Shown here: positions 18,001 through 25,976 of the stretch, piece after piece
Layout of the letters: the number at the start of each line of letters is the position of its first letter
Position numbering within the stretch: position 1 is the stretch's first letter
Assembly (NCBI RefSeq): GCF_006438725.1
Contig: NZ_RCZD01000015.1
Location: 52,396 to 116,395, forward strand
Direction: 5' to 3'
Source of the DNA: Ewingella americana
Lineage (GTDB): Bacteria > Pseudomonadota > Gammaproteobacteria > Enterobacterales > Enterobacteriaceae
DNA length: 64,000 nt
The notes under the pieces: model-generated
What the model saw: the letters and a program-made list of their open reading frames with translations, nothing else
What the model was told of the DNA's origin: nothing
The model's database searches: none
Program-made: the position numbers and the translations under genes

Positions 18001-18642
18001 ACGGTCGGCATTGGCGGCATGTACATGTGCATCTACGGCATGGACTCGCCGGGTGGCTATCAGTTGGTCGGGCGCACGCTGCCTATCTGGAATACCTTCC
18101 TGAAAAATCCGCAGTTTAAAGACGGTGAACCCTGGCTGCTGCACTTCTTCGATCAGGTGCGTTTTTATGAAGTGACTGAAGCCGAACTGGACGCCCAGCG
18201 CGACGCCTTCCGCGAAGGGCGGGCGCAGGTACGCATCGAAGAGACCGAGTTCGATTTTGCGCACTATACCCAATTCCTTGCCGACAACGCCGCCGATATC
18301 GCCGACTTCCGCACCCGCCAGTCTGCCGCTTTCACCACCGAAGTGGCGCACTGGGCCGCACAGGAGAGTGCCGCCGTCGATGCCGCCGCCAACGCGGTGG
18401 AATTCGTGGAAGACGACGCGGATCAGGAGGGGTACCTGGTCAGCGCCGACCTCAATGGCAACATTTGGAAAATCCTGGTGGAGCCGGGTCAGCAGGTGGT
18501 CGAAGGTCAGCCGCTGATTGTCGTCGAAGCCATGAAAATGGAGCTGTCGGTGAACGCGCCGCGCGCCGGAACCGTATTGAAAATCAGTTGCCAGCAGGGC
18601 CGGCCGGTCGGGCCGGGCGATGCACTCCTGTGGCTGGATTGA
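15019..18642 (+). CDS. uca: Urea carboxylase (biotin-dependent)
   Basis: A 1207-residue enzyme converting urea, ATP and bicarbonate to allophanate. Domains in order: biotin carboxylase (1-450; starts TVLIANRGEIACRAIRTLKR, ATP-grasp glycine loop STAGGGGIGL near 155, FLEVNTRLQVEHPVTEM near 290); carboxyltransferase halves AHS2/KipA-like (about 470-780; IAPGTYSSVQDYPGRLGYW, PPSGPMDDFAFRLAN) and AHS1/KipI-like (about 815-1030); and a biotinyl domain at the C-terminus with EAMKM, whose Lys1173 carries biotin. AGGAG precedes the ATG. Together with the upstream hydrolase it replaces urease; no urease genes are seen. Confidence 0.97.
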   Translation: MFTTVLIANRGEIACRAIRTLKRLGVTSVAVYSDADRNAPHVTEADFAIALGGDKASDSYLMIDKILAAAKETGAQAIYPGYGFLSESAEFADACEAADIAFIGPSAGQIREFGLKHRARELAAAANVPMTPGTGLLDSIDDAVKSAADIGYPIMLKSTAGGGGIGLTRCEDEAALRAAWDSVKRLGEHFFRDAGVFLERFVDRARHVEVQIFGDGKGRVVALGERDCSLQRRNQKVVEETPAPNLPQATREALHRAAVQLGESVNYRSAGTVEFIYDAARDEFYFLEVNTRLQVEHPVTEMVTGLDLIECMLRVAADEPLDWPHLQQAPQGVSMEVRIYAEDPLKNFQPSPGVLTEVFFPQDVRVDGWVSTGSEVSAFYDPMIAKLIVHGTDRQDALAKMSAALAATRLHGIATNIDYLRQVVATPLFRDGEMWTRMLDSFAYAPHAIEVIAPGTYSSVQDYPGRLGYWDIGVPPSGPMDDFAFRLANRIVGNHLDAAGLEFTLQGPTLRFHCDATIALTGARCPADLDGESMAYWQPVEVKAGQTLTLGRATQGCRTYLAVRNGVDVPVYLGSRSTFALGQFGGHAGRTLRIADMLTVSQPELAACTTPAPVGLPQPAAENIVPTYGDLWNIGVLYGPHGAPDFFTKESIDAFFEAEWQVHYNSNRLGVRLVGPKPQWARQDGGEAGLHPSNVHDCEYAIGAINFTGDFPVVLTRDGPSLGGFVCPVTIAKAELWKVGQVKPGDKIRFHPISFEQAQALELAQQGTIDSLIPIDAMVLPVPSLLPDTTASATLLAALPATAERPSVEYRQAGDGYVLMEYGDNVLDLAVRMRIYLLMNAIRDAAEPGIEELSPGVRSLQIRYDSRVLHQSALLEHLLALEQSLADVSNLKIPSRIVHMPMAFEDSATLGAVERYQQTVRSEAPWLPNNVDFIQRTNGLSSREEVKNILFDASYLILGLGDVYLGAPCAVPVDPRHRLLSSKYNPARSYTAEGTVGIGGMYMCIYGMDSPGGYQLVGRTLPIWNTFLKNPQFKDGEPWLLHFFDQVRFYEVTEAELDAQRDAFREGRAQVRIEETEFDFAHYTQFLADNAADIADFRTRQSAAFTTEVAHWAAQESAAVDAAANAVEFVEDDADQEGYLVSADLNGNIWKILVEPGQQVVEGQPLIVVEAMKMELSVNAPRAGTVLKISCQQGRPVGPGDALLWLD

Positions 18643-18676
18643 GCAGTTTAAAACGACAGGGCGAAACGGGATTGCT

Positions 18677-19402
18677 ATGCAACTGACAGGTCCTAAATCT
18701 GCACGCAGTAAAAACACCCGCCCGGAAGGGCTGGCGGAACGCATTTACCAGCAGTTGAAAGACGATATTTTCAGCTTCCGCCTGCTGCCGGGCGACCGTT
18801 TCAGCGAGAACGATATCGCCGACCGCATGGACGTCAGCCGCACACCGGTGCGTCAGGCACTGTTCTGGCTTGAGCGCGAAGGCTATGTCGAAGTGTTCTT
18901 TCGCAGCGGCTGGCAGGTGCGCCCGTTCGATTTCGACTTCTTCGAGCAGTTGTATGACCTGCGTATTGTGCTGGAGCTGGAAGCGGTGAAACGTCTGTGC
19001 GCCTGCCCGCCGGGATCTCAACCACTGCAACTGGCTGAGCTGAAAGATTTCTGGATCGATCAGCCACGGCTGGAAGACGGCCAGACGGTATCGCGCTTTG
19101 ACGAAGAGTTTCACATGACGCTGGTGGCTGCCGCCGGTAACGCGGAGATGGCGCGCATCCACCGCGAGCTGACCGAGAAAATCCGCATCATCCGCCGGCT
19201 GGATTTCACCAAAGACGAGCGGGTGAACGCCACATACAAAGAACACGCGAGCATTTTGCTCGCCATCATCGGGCAACGCACTGAGGAGGCACAACGCCAA
19301 CTACACGACCATATTGCCGTCAGTAAAGCCGAGGTGCGCAAAATTACCCTGCATATGCTGCATCAGGCCCGGGCGGAGAATGACGGAAGCCTTCCGTCAT
19401 GA
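18677..19402 (+). CDS. GntR-family (FadR/FCD) regulator of the urea cluster
   Basis: A 241-residue regulator. The N-terminal winged helix (GLAERIYQQLKDDIFSFRLL, FSENDIADRMDVSRTPVRQAL) is of GntR type. The C-terminal FCD ligand domain starts near residue 90 and has the metal-binding histidine pattern FDEEFHMTLV and later EHASILLAI. Its place between urea carboxylase and urtA suggests control of this cluster by urea or allophanate (inference). The ATG at 18677 was preferred to one at 18620 inside the preceding gene. The stop codon lies in an attenuator-like hairpin. Confidence 0.88.
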   Translation: MQLTGPKSARSKNTRPEGLAERIYQQLKDDIFSFRLLPGDRFSENDIADRMDVSRTPVRQALFWLEREGYVEVFFRSGWQVRPFDFDFFEQLYDLRIVLELEAVKRLCACPPGSQPLQLAELKDFWIDQPRLEDGQTVSRFDEEFHMTLVAAAGNAEMARIHRELTEKIRIIRRLDFTKDERVNATYKEHASILLAIIGQRTEEAQRQLHDHIAVSKAEVRKITLHMLHQARAENDGSLPS

Positions 19403-19408
19403 CTTTTT
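19380..19408 (+). terminator. Intrinsic terminator overlapping the gntR stop codon
   Basis: ATGACGGAAG-C-CTTCCGTCAT is a perfect palindrome (effective stem 8-9 bp) followed by GACTTTTTT. Its right arm overlaps the TGA of the regulator. It would cut transcription before urtA, so the urt genes may rely on readthrough or their own promoter in 19403-19475. Confidence 0.7.
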
Positions 19409-19475
19409 TAAATGTGTTTTCGACTTTCACCATAACAGCGTTCTCTTAATCATTTTTACTTTCGAGGGTACATCT

Positions 19476-20744
19476 ATGCAACGTCGACGTTTTATTAAAG
19501 CCTTTGCTCTGTCCGCCACCGTAGTCAGCATGGGGTTAGCCTGGAGCGCACAGGCTGCCGACACCATTAAAGTCGGCATCATGCACTCGCTTTCCGGCAC
19601 CATGGCGATTTCTGAAACGCCGCTGAAAGACATCGCGCTGATGACCATTGACGACATCAACGCCAAAGGCGGCGTGCTCGGCAAAAAACTCGAACCGGTA
19701 GTGGTCGATCCGGCCTCTAACTGGCCGCTGTTCGCCGAAAAAGCCCGCCAGCTGCTGACGCAGGATAAGGTCGCCGTGGTGTTCGGCTGCTGGACATCGG
19801 TGTCGCGTAAATCGGTGCTGCCGGTGTTTGAAGAGCTGAACGGTCTGCTGTTCTACCCGGTGCAATACGAAGGCGAAGAGATGTCGCCAAACGTGTTCTA
19901 CACCGGCGCCGCGCCTAACCAGCAGGCGATCCCGGCGGTGGAATATCTGATGAGTGAAGACGGCGGCGCGGCCAAACGCTTCTTCCTGCTCGGCACCGAC
20001 TACGTCTATCCGCGCACCACCAACAAAATCCTGCGCGCCTTCCTGCACTCCAAAGGCGTGAAAGACAGCGATATCGAAGAGGTTTATACGCCGTTCGGTT
20101 ACAGCGATTATCAGACCATCGTCTCCAACATTAAGAAATTCTCCGCAGGCGGCAAAACGGCGGTGATCTCCACCATCAACGGCGATTCCAACGTGCCGTT
20201 CTACAAAGAGCTGGCGAATCAGGGCGTGAAAGCCACCGACGTACCGGTGGTGGCGTTCTCGGTCGGCGAAGAAGAACTGCGCGGCATCGACACCAAACCG
20301 CTGGTCGGCGACCTCGCGGCGTGGAACTACTTTGAGTCCGTCGATAACCCAACCAATAAGAAATTCGTCGCCGAATGGAAGGCTTACGCCAAAGCCCACA
20401 AACTGCCGAACGCCGACAGTGCCGTGACCAACGATCCGATGGAAGCCACTTACGTCGGTATCCATATGTGGGCGCAGGCCGTTGAGAAAGCCGGGACCAC
20501 CGACGTCGATAAAGTCCGCGCCGCCATGGCCGGGCAAACCTTCGCCGCACCGTCTGGCTTCACGCTGACCATGGATGCGACCAACCATCACCTGCATAAA
20601 CCAGTGATGATCGGCGAAATCGAAGCCAACGGGCAGTTCAACGTGGTCTGGCAGACCGACAAACCGATCCGCGCCCAACCGTGGAGTCCTTACATCGTTG
20701 GGAACGATAAGAAGCCGGATACACCGGTGAAGACGGCTAATTAG
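19476..20744 (+). CDS. urtA: Urea ABC transporter substrate-binding protein UrtA
   Basis: A 422-residue periplasmic binding protein. The signal peptide MQRRRFIKAFALSATVVSMG has an RR motif (possibly Tat) and cleavage after AQA. The mature part starts ADTIKVGIMHSLSGTMAISE, the opening of the UrtA/AmiC-type family, with FGCWTSVSRKSVLPVFEE and YPVQYEGEE following near residue 115, as in urea/short-amide binders. The ATG at 19476 follows CGAGGG. It delivers urea to UrtBC. The gene is followed not by urtB but by a 680-base structured repeat. Confidence 0.95.
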   Translation: MQRRRFIKAFALSATVVSMGLAWSAQAADTIKVGIMHSLSGTMAISETPLKDIALMTIDDINAKGGVLGKKLEPVVVDPASNWPLFAEKARQLLTQDKVAVVFGCWTSVSRKSVLPVFEELNGLLFYPVQYEGEEMSPNVFYTGAAPNQQAIPAVEYLMSEDGGAAKRFFLLGTDYVYPRTTNKILRAFLHSKGVKDSDIEEVYTPFGYSDYQTIVSNIKKFSAGGKTAVISTINGDSNVPFYKELANQGVKATDVPVVAFSVGEEELRGIDTKPLVGDLAAWNYFESVDNPTNKKFVAEWKAYAKAHKLPNADSAVTNDPMEATYVGIHMWAQAVEKAGTTDVDKVRAAMAGQTFAAPSGFTLTMDATNHHLHKPVMIGEIEANGQFNVVWQTDKPIRAQPWSPYIVGNDKKPDTPVKTAN

Positions 20745-21423
20745 GGCTGGCAGCCCACACCCGCTAAGACCTTGGGCTCGCCGCCCAAACTGGCTAAGAC
20801 CGCGGGCTTGCAGCCCACACCCGCCAAGACCTTGGGCTCGCCGCCCACACTGGCCCAAAGGAGGCATAAACGTGCCTCCTTTGGAATCCTGCGTTTTTTC
20901 TCTGAGACACCGACAGCTTCGCGCCATACAGGCACCGTGTTCCAGGAGCATCCGTTCTCGCCGCAAAATACCGCCGCTACGCGGTACCTTCGCGGCGGGT
21001 TCGAGCCATAGGTCTCGAACCTCTTGCTCAGCGGAATTTTTGACTGCGGCCTAATGGCTATGTAAGTCAAAAAAATAGCAGAGCAAGTCTGTTTTGACCT
21101 TAAAAATGCCTCAAAGGCGCAGTCAAAACGGCGGCGAATGAACGGTGAGAAACCGCACGGGTCTTTTTCCGGGCGGGTCCGAACCTGAAATGAGAGCACC
21201 GCGCAGCGGCGCCGTTTGCGCCGTGAACGGAAGTCTCTGAAACACGTTCCCTGCCAGCAGCGATAGCTGTCGGTGTCACAAACAAAAAGGCGCGGGATGT
21301 CCAGAAGGGGCGCGCCTTGGCGCTCCTTCTGGGCGGGTGTGGGCTGCAAGCCCGCGGTTTAAGCCGGTTTGGGCGGCGAGCCCAAGGTCTTGGCGGGTGT
21401 GGGCTGCAAGCCCGCGGTCTTAG
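20745..21423. repeat. Structured repeat element, copy A, between urtA and urtB
   Basis: About 680 bases without a credible gene, bounded by inverted arms. The left arm (20745-20885) and right arm (21330-21422) are built of alternating modules of about 30 bases, each a mini-hairpin: GCGGGCTTGCAGCCCAC and TTGGGCTCGCCGCCCAA, joined by AAGACC. The core holds a 12-bp stem (20855-20884), GGTTCGAG/CTCGAACC (about 21000-21022) and TGAGAGCACCGCGCAGCGGCG. The same core recurs at 63215-63705, so this is a mobile or amplified repeat. Frames of up to 202 codons on the minus strand are repeat-derived and I do not call them. It interrupts the urt operon and may alter urtA:urtBCDE stoichiometry. Confidence 0.85.
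20855..20884. promoter_or_regulatory. 12-bp stem-loop in repeat copy A
   Basis: CCAAAGGAGGCA pairs perfectly with TGCCTCCTTTGG around loop TAAACG, followed by AATCCTGCGTTTTTT. In copy B the inner two pairs are TT/AA in place of CA/TG, so pairing is kept by compensatory change. Being downstream of urtA with a T-run eight bases later, it could also terminate transcription. Confidence 0.7.
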
Positions 21424-21447
21424 GAATACAACTTTTACGGCGAAGAC

Positions 21448-23019
21448 ATGATGAAAACTCTACTCCGATTACTGCTTTTCATAGCCTATGGCCTGCCACT
21501 ACTGGCGCATGCCGGTTCAGCCAACGAGTTTGCTGCCGCCAGCCGCAGCCAGCAGGCCACGTTGTTACAACAATGGGCGGCGGATCCGCAGTCGGAAAGA
21601 CTGCCGCTGCTTGAGGCGCTGAAGCAGGAAAACGTGGTGACCGACGACGCTAAACACGCCTTCATCCAAAATGGTGACCAGTTCACGCCGCTGGAAGGTG
21701 ATGCAAAACCGCAGGGCGACACCAAAAAAGTCTGGCTGAACAACCGCCTGCGGATCCTGATCGCCAATGCGCTCTCCGCCCACCGGCTGGTCAGCACCGA
21801 CAGCGCCGTGCGTTTACAGGCCGCGAAATCTTTACAGCGTGAAGCACAGGCCGATCAGTTGCCGTTGCTGATACATCGTTTTGAGGTGGAAAAAGACCGC
21901 GCGGTGCATGACGCGCTGGCTATCGCACTGGCGAATTTACAGCTGGCAGATACCAATCCGCAGGTGCGCCTGAACGCCGTCGAACTGCTCGGCAGCTCCG
22001 GCGACCCGGACACCCAGGGTCGCCTGCAAAGTCTGACCGACCCGAAAACTGAAGCCGACGCTACGGTGCGCGCCGCCGCCGTTGTCAGCCTGAAAGCGGT
22101 ACAGCACCGCTTACTGATAGGCGATCTGCTGGGTCAGGCGTTTACCGGTTTGTCGCTCGGCTCGATTCTGCTGCTGGCCGCACTGGGGCTGGCGATCACG
22201 TATGGCCTGCTCGGCGTGATCAACATGGCGCACGGCGAGATGCTGATGCTCGGCTCCTACTCGACTTACATGGTGCAGTCGCTGTTTCAGCACTACGCGC
22301 CGGGGCTGCTGGCGCTCTATCCGCTGGTGGCGCTGCCAGTGGCCTTCTTTATTACCGCAGGTATCGGTATGGCGCTGGAGCGCACGGTGATCCGCCATTT
22401 ATATGGCCGCCCGCTGGAAACGCTGCTGGCGACCTGGGGCATCAGTCTGATTCTGATTCAGGGCGTGCGCGTGCTGTTTGGCGCGCAGAACCTGGAAGTG
22501 GCCAACCCGGGCTGGCTCTCCGGCGGCATTCAGCTGCTGCCCAATCTGGTACTGCCGTACAACCGCATCGCGGTGATCGTTTTCGTGCTGCTGGTGCTCG
22601 CCCTGACCTGGCTGCTGCTCAATAAAACCCGCCTCGGCATGAACGTGCGGGCCGTCACTCAAAACCGCGCCATGGCCGCCTGCTGTGGCGTGCCGACCGG
22701 CCGCGTCGATATGTTGGCGTTCGGGCTGGGTTCCGGCATCGCGGGCTTAGGCGGCGTGGCGCTGTCGCAGCTCGGCAATGTCGGCCCTGAACTTGGGCAG
22801 GGTTACATCATCGACTCCTTCCTGGTGGTGGTGCTCGGCGGTGTCGGTCAGCTGGCAGGCACGGTGGTCGCGGCCTTTGGGCTCGGCATTGTGAACAAAA
22901 TTCTTGAGCCGGAAATCGGCGCGGTACTGGGCAAAATCCTGATCCTCGCGCTGATCATCCTGTTTATCCAGAAACGTCCGCAGGGACTGTTCGCCTTCAA
23001 AGGCCGGGTGATTGACTGA
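21448..23019 (+). CDS. urtB: Urea ABC transporter permease UrtB
   Basis: A 523-residue permease. The signal-like N-terminus (LLRLLLFIAYGLPLLAHAGS) leads into a periplasmic, helical HEAT-like extension to about residue 215 (VRLQAAKSLQREA, QVRLNAVELLGSS), typical of proteobacterial UrtB. The LivH-type membrane domain then begins at LLGQAFTGLSLGSILLLAAL, with AITYGLLGVINMAHGEMLMLG the family hallmark. ATG codons at 21448 and 21451 are both possible. The stop overlaps the urtC start (TGATG). It forms the urea channel with UrtC. Confidence 0.95.
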   Translation: MMKTLLRLLLFIAYGLPLLAHAGSANEFAAASRSQQATLLQQWAADPQSERLPLLEALKQENVVTDDAKHAFIQNGDQFTPLEGDAKPQGDTKKVWLNNRLRILIANALSAHRLVSTDSAVRLQAAKSLQREAQADQLPLLIHRFEVEKDRAVHDALAIALANLQLADTNPQVRLNAVELLGSSGDPDTQGRLQSLTDPKTEADATVRAAAVVSLKAVQHRLLIGDLLGQAFTGLSLGSILLLAALGLAITYGLLGVINMAHGEMLMLGSYSTYMVQSLFQHYAPGLLALYPLVALPVAFFITAGIGMALERTVIRHLYGRPLETLLATWGISLILIQGVRVLFGAQNLEVANPGWLSGGIQLLPNLVLPYNRIAVIVFVLLVLALTWLLLNKTRLGMNVRAVTQNRAMAACCGVPTGRVDMLAFGLGSGIAGLGGVALSQLGNVGPELGQGYIIDSFLVVVLGGVGQLAGTVVAAFGLGIVNKILEPEIGAVLGKILILALIILFIQKRPQGLFAFKGRVID

Positions 23020-24092
23020 TGAGCCAACCTCTAACCATTACCGGCGTACAAAAAGCGCCGAAGATTGCGATAACCGTGGGCATTATTGTGCTGATTGCGC
23101 TGATGATCATGCCCTTTTTGGCGCTGCTGCCGGCGGAGAATCCGCTGTCGATCTCCACCTACACGCTGACGCTGGTCGGTAAGATCCTGTGCTATGCGAT
23201 CGTGGCGATCGCCCTCGATCTGGTGTGGGGCTATGCCGGTTTGCTGTCGCTCGGTCACGGCCTGTTTTTCGCCCTCGGCGGTTACGCGATGGGCATGTAT
23301 TTAATGCGTCAGGCGGCGGGCAGCGGCCTGCCGGACTTCATGTCGTTTCTGTCATGGACCGAACTGCCGTGGTTCTGGGCCGGTACTCAGCATTTCGCCT
23401 GGGCGCTGTGTCTGATCGTGCTGGTACCCGGCGCGCTGGCATTTGTGTTCGGCTACTTCGCTTTCCGCTCGAAAATCAAAGGCGTTTATTTTTCCATCAT
23501 GACCCAGGCGCTGACCTACGCCGGAATGCTGCTGTTTTTCCGCAATGAAACCGGCTTCGGCGGTAACAACGGTTTTACCGGCTTCACCACCCTGCTCGGC
23601 TTTCCTGTCACCGCCACCGGCACCCGCATCGGGTTATTTTTGATGACCGTGTTGGTGCTGGTCTTCAGCCTGGCACTGGGCTTCGCGCTGGCGCGCAGCA
23701 AATATGGCCGCGTGCTGACCGCCGTGCGCGACGCCGAAAACCGGCTGATTTTCTGCGGCTATGACCCGAAAGGTTTCAAGCTGTTCGTGTGGACGCTCTC
23801 CGCCATGCTGTGCGGCCTGGCGGGCGCGCTGTACGTGCCGCAGGTCGGCATCATTAACCCCAGCGAAATGTCGCCGACCAACTCCATCGAAGCCGCCATC
23901 TGGGTGGCGCTCGGCGGACGCGGCACGCTGATCGGCCCGATTCTTGGCGCAGGTATCGTCAACGGCACGAAAAGCTGGTTCACCGTCGCCATCCCCGAAT
24001 ACTGGCAGTTTGTTCTCGGCGGCATGTTCATTGTGGTGACGCTGTTCCTGCCGCAAGGCGTGATTGGCCTGCTGCGCAAGAGGAAATCCTGA
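23019..24092 (+). CDS. urtC: Urea ABC transporter permease UrtC
   Basis: A 357-residue LivM-type permease with roughly eight to ten membrane segments. The motif LDLVWGYAGLLSLGHGLFFALGG near residue 70 and YDPKGFKLFVWTLSAMLCGLAGALY near residue 245 are those of branched-chain/urea permeases, and the segment FMSFLSWTELPWFW is an insertion seen in UrtC proteins. The start overlaps the urtB stop and the stop overlaps the urtD start (TGATG), so the three are translationally coupled. Confidence 0.95.
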   Translation: MSQPLTITGVQKAPKIAITVGIIVLIALMIMPFLALLPAENPLSISTYTLTLVGKILCYAIVAIALDLVWGYAGLLSLGHGLFFALGGYAMGMYLMRQAAGSGLPDFMSFLSWTELPWFWAGTQHFAWALCLIVLVPGALAFVFGYFAFRSKIKGVYFSIMTQALTYAGMLLFFRNETGFGGNNGFTGFTTLLGFPVTATGTRIGLFLMTVLVLVFSLALGFALARSKYGRVLTAVRDAENRLIFCGYDPKGFKLFVWTLSAMLCGLAGALYVPQVGIINPSEMSPTNSIEAAIWVALGGRGTLIGPILGAGIVNGTKSWFTVAIPEYWQFVLGGMFIVVTLFLPQGVIGLLRKRKS

Positions 24093-24898
24093 TGAATCCG
24101 ATGACCATGACCGACGATCTTTTTACCCAGCCGCATCTGGCGGACAGGCACCGCGAACAGACCGACCCGATTTTGCAGTTGGAAAACATCAACGTCAGTT
24201 TTGATGGTTTTAAGGCGCTGACCAATTTGTCGCTGAATATTGGCGTCGGCGAGTTGCGCTGCGTGATCGGCCCGAACGGCGCGGGGAAAACCACGCTGAT
24301 GGACGTGATCACCGGCAAAACCAAACCGCAGAGTGGCAGCGTGTTTTACGACCAGCGCACCGATCTCACGAAGCTCGATCCGGTGCGTATCGCGCAGTCC
24401 GGTATTGGCCGAAAATTCCAGAAACCGACGGTGTTTGAAGCGCTGACGGTGTTCGAAAATCTGGAGATCGCGCAGAAAACCAATAAATCGGTCTGGGCCT
24501 GTCTGCGCGCCAAAATGAACAGCGAACAGCGCGACCGCATCGATGAAATGCTCGGCACGCTGCGGCTGGCGGCGGAACGTCATCGCCCGGCGGGTTTGCT
24601 GTCACACGGCCAGAAGCAGTTTCTGGAAATTGGTATGTTGCTGGTGCAGGAGCCGCATTTGCTGCTGCTCGACGAACCCGCAGCAGGCATGACCGACGCC
24701 GAAACCGAATACACCGCCGAGCTGTTCAAACAGCTGGCGGGCAAGCATTCGCTGATGGTGGTCGAGCACGACATGGGTTTTGTGGAGAGCATTGCCGACC
24801 ACGTTACCGTGCTGCATCAGGGGCAAGTTTTGGCGGAAGGTTCGCTAAAGCAGGTGCAGGCCAACGAACAGGTTATCGACGTTTATTTAGGGCGCTGA
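24092..24898 (+). CDS. urtD: Urea ABC transporter ATP-binding protein UrtD
   Basis: A 268-residue LivG-type ATPase. An N-terminal extension of about 25 residues precedes the domain. Walker A is GPNGAGKTT, the signature loop is LSHGQKQFLEIGM and Walker B is LLLLDEPAAGM. The Q-loop region GIGRKFQKPTVFEALTV is typical of UrtD. It hydrolyses ATP for urea uptake with UrtE. It starts on the urtC stop; urtE follows after 18 bases. Confidence 0.95.
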   Translation: MNPMTMTDDLFTQPHLADRHREQTDPILQLENINVSFDGFKALTNLSLNIGVGELRCVIGPNGAGKTTLMDVITGKTKPQSGSVFYDQRTDLTKLDPVRIAQSGIGRKFQKPTVFEALTVFENLEIAQKTNKSVWACLRAKMNSEQRDRIDEMLGTLRLAAERHRPAGLLSHGQKQFLEIGMLLVQEPHLLLLDEPAAGMTDAETEYTAELFKQLAGKHSLMVVEHDMGFVESIADHVTVLHQGQVLAEGSLKQVQANEQVIDVYLGR

Positions 24899-24916
24899 AG
24901 CTGAGGAAAGAAACGC

Positions 24917-25615
24917 ATGTTGCAAGTCAATGAACTGAATCAGTTTTACGGCGGCAGCCACATTCTGCGTGGCCTGTCATTCGAGGCAAAAATCGGCGAA
25001 GTCACCTGCCTGCTCGGGCGCAACGGCGTCGGTAAAACCACGCTGCTAAAATGCCTGATGGGGCTGATCCCGGCGAAATCCGGCACCATCAGCTGGCAGG
25101 ATCAGGTGATCAACACCCGCAAACCGCATCAGCGCGTGCAGGCTGGCATCGCCTATGTCCCGCAGGGTCGCGAGATTTTTCCGCGTCTGACGGTAGAAGA
25201 AAATCTGCTGATGGGGCTGTCGCGCTTTTCCGGCAGCAACGCCAAACAGGTGCCGGACGAAATCTACCACCTGTTCCCGATCCTGCTGGAAATGAAGCAT
25301 CGGCGCGGCGGTGATTTGTCCGGTGGTCAGCAGCAACAGCTGGCCATTGGCCGCGCACTGGCCTGCAAACCCAGCCTGCTGATCCTCGACGAACCCACCG
25401 AAGGCATTCAGCCCTCGGTCATCAAAGAGATCGGCGCGGTCATCAAACAGTTGGCCGCCAAAGGCGACATGGCGATCCTGCTGGTCGAGCAATTCTACGA
25501 CTTCGCCGCCGATCTGGCCGACAGCTATCTGGTGATGTCGCGCGGCAGCATCATAAAACGCGGTCGTGGCGAGGAAATGGAGGCCGAGGGCGTGCGGGGG
25601 TTGGTGGCGATTTAA
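24917..25615 (+). CDS. urtE: Urea ABC transporter ATP-binding protein UrtE
   Basis: A 232-residue LivF-type ATPase that begins MLQVNELNQFYGGSHILRGL. Walker A is GRNGVGKTT, the signature is LSGGQQQQLAIGRAL and Walker B is LLILDEPTEGIQPSV, the last being a typical UrtE variant of the motif. GAGGAAAG precedes the ATG. Last gene of the urea uptake operon. Downstream is a hairpin (25630-25654 area, CACAGCCC/GGGTTGTG) without a T-run on this strand, so the operon end is not clearly marked. Confidence 0.95.
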   Translation: MLQVNELNQFYGGSHILRGLSFEAKIGEVTCLLGRNGVGKTTLLKCLMGLIPAKSGTISWQDQVINTRKPHQRVQAGIAYVPQGREIFPRLTVEENLLMGLSRFSGSNAKQVPDEIYHLFPILLEMKHRRGGDLSGGQQQQLAIGRALACKPSLLILDEPTEGIQPSVIKEIGAVIKQLAAKGDMAILLVEQFYDFAADLADSYLVMSRGSIIKRGRGEEMEAEGVRGLVAI

Positions 25616-25682
25616 CTTTCCCTCACAGCCCCACGATTCGGGTTGTGCAAAAAAATAGCTATTTGAGTCCCACGAGCGCATC

Positions 25683-25705
25683 ATAAACCTAACTGCTAGG
25701 TTTAT
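25683..25705. promoter_or_regulatory. Perfect inverted repeat at the DUF4160 gene start
   Basis: ATAAACCTA-ACTGC-TAGGTTTAT is a perfect 9-bp dyad ending 10 bases before the ATG at 25716. There is no T-run, so an operator or a translational hairpin is more likely than a terminator. Autoregulation by the two-gene module that follows would be typical of toxin-antitoxin systems. Confidence 0.5.
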
Positions 25706-25715
25706 GGATAAACTC

Positions 25716-25976
25716 ATGCCCACAATTCTTCGTTTTTCAGGATGGATAATCATGGTTTACAGCCATGATCATCCGCCGCGCCATGTTCATCTGAGGCGCG
25801 GCGACCAAAGAATCAAGTTAGCTTTTACCCGTGACTCATTAAACTACGACACAATGGAAATTTATCGAGTGAGCACATTCGCAGAGATCAAAAGTTTGTT
25901 TCGCTTTTTAGAAGCAAATGTCATCACGCTCAATACTGAGTGGGAGAAAATACATGGCAACACTGACGCAATTTGA
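25716..25976 (+). CDS. DUF4160 domain protein
   Basis: An 86-residue protein with the DUF4160 core: PTILRFSGWIIMVYSHDHPPRHVHLRRGDQRIKLAF, including the histidine-rich HDHPPRHVH motif. The ATG at 25716 (MPTIL) matches the family start; an in-frame ATG at 25704 would add MDKL. The family nearly always pairs with DUF2442, as here, with a 23-base overlap. The pair is often listed as a putative toxin-antitoxin module, but biochemical function is not established. The His-rich motif hints at metal or nucleic-acid chemistry (inference). Confidence 0.8.
   Translation: MPTILRFSGWIIMVYSHDHPPRHVHLRRGDQRIKLAFTRDSLNYDTMEIYRVSTFAEIKSLFRFLEANVITLNTEWEKIHGNTDAI

Noticed and set aside
20741..21349. A 202-codon minus-strand frame between urtA and urtB
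   Set aside because: It consists of translated hairpin modules (such as VGGEPKVLAGVGCKPAVL) and its counterpart in copy B is not conserved as protein, while base pairing is.
13159..25615. Urease or urease accessory genes in the urea cluster
   Set aside because: None present. The enzymes are urea carboxylase and allophanate hydrolase, with Urt transport.
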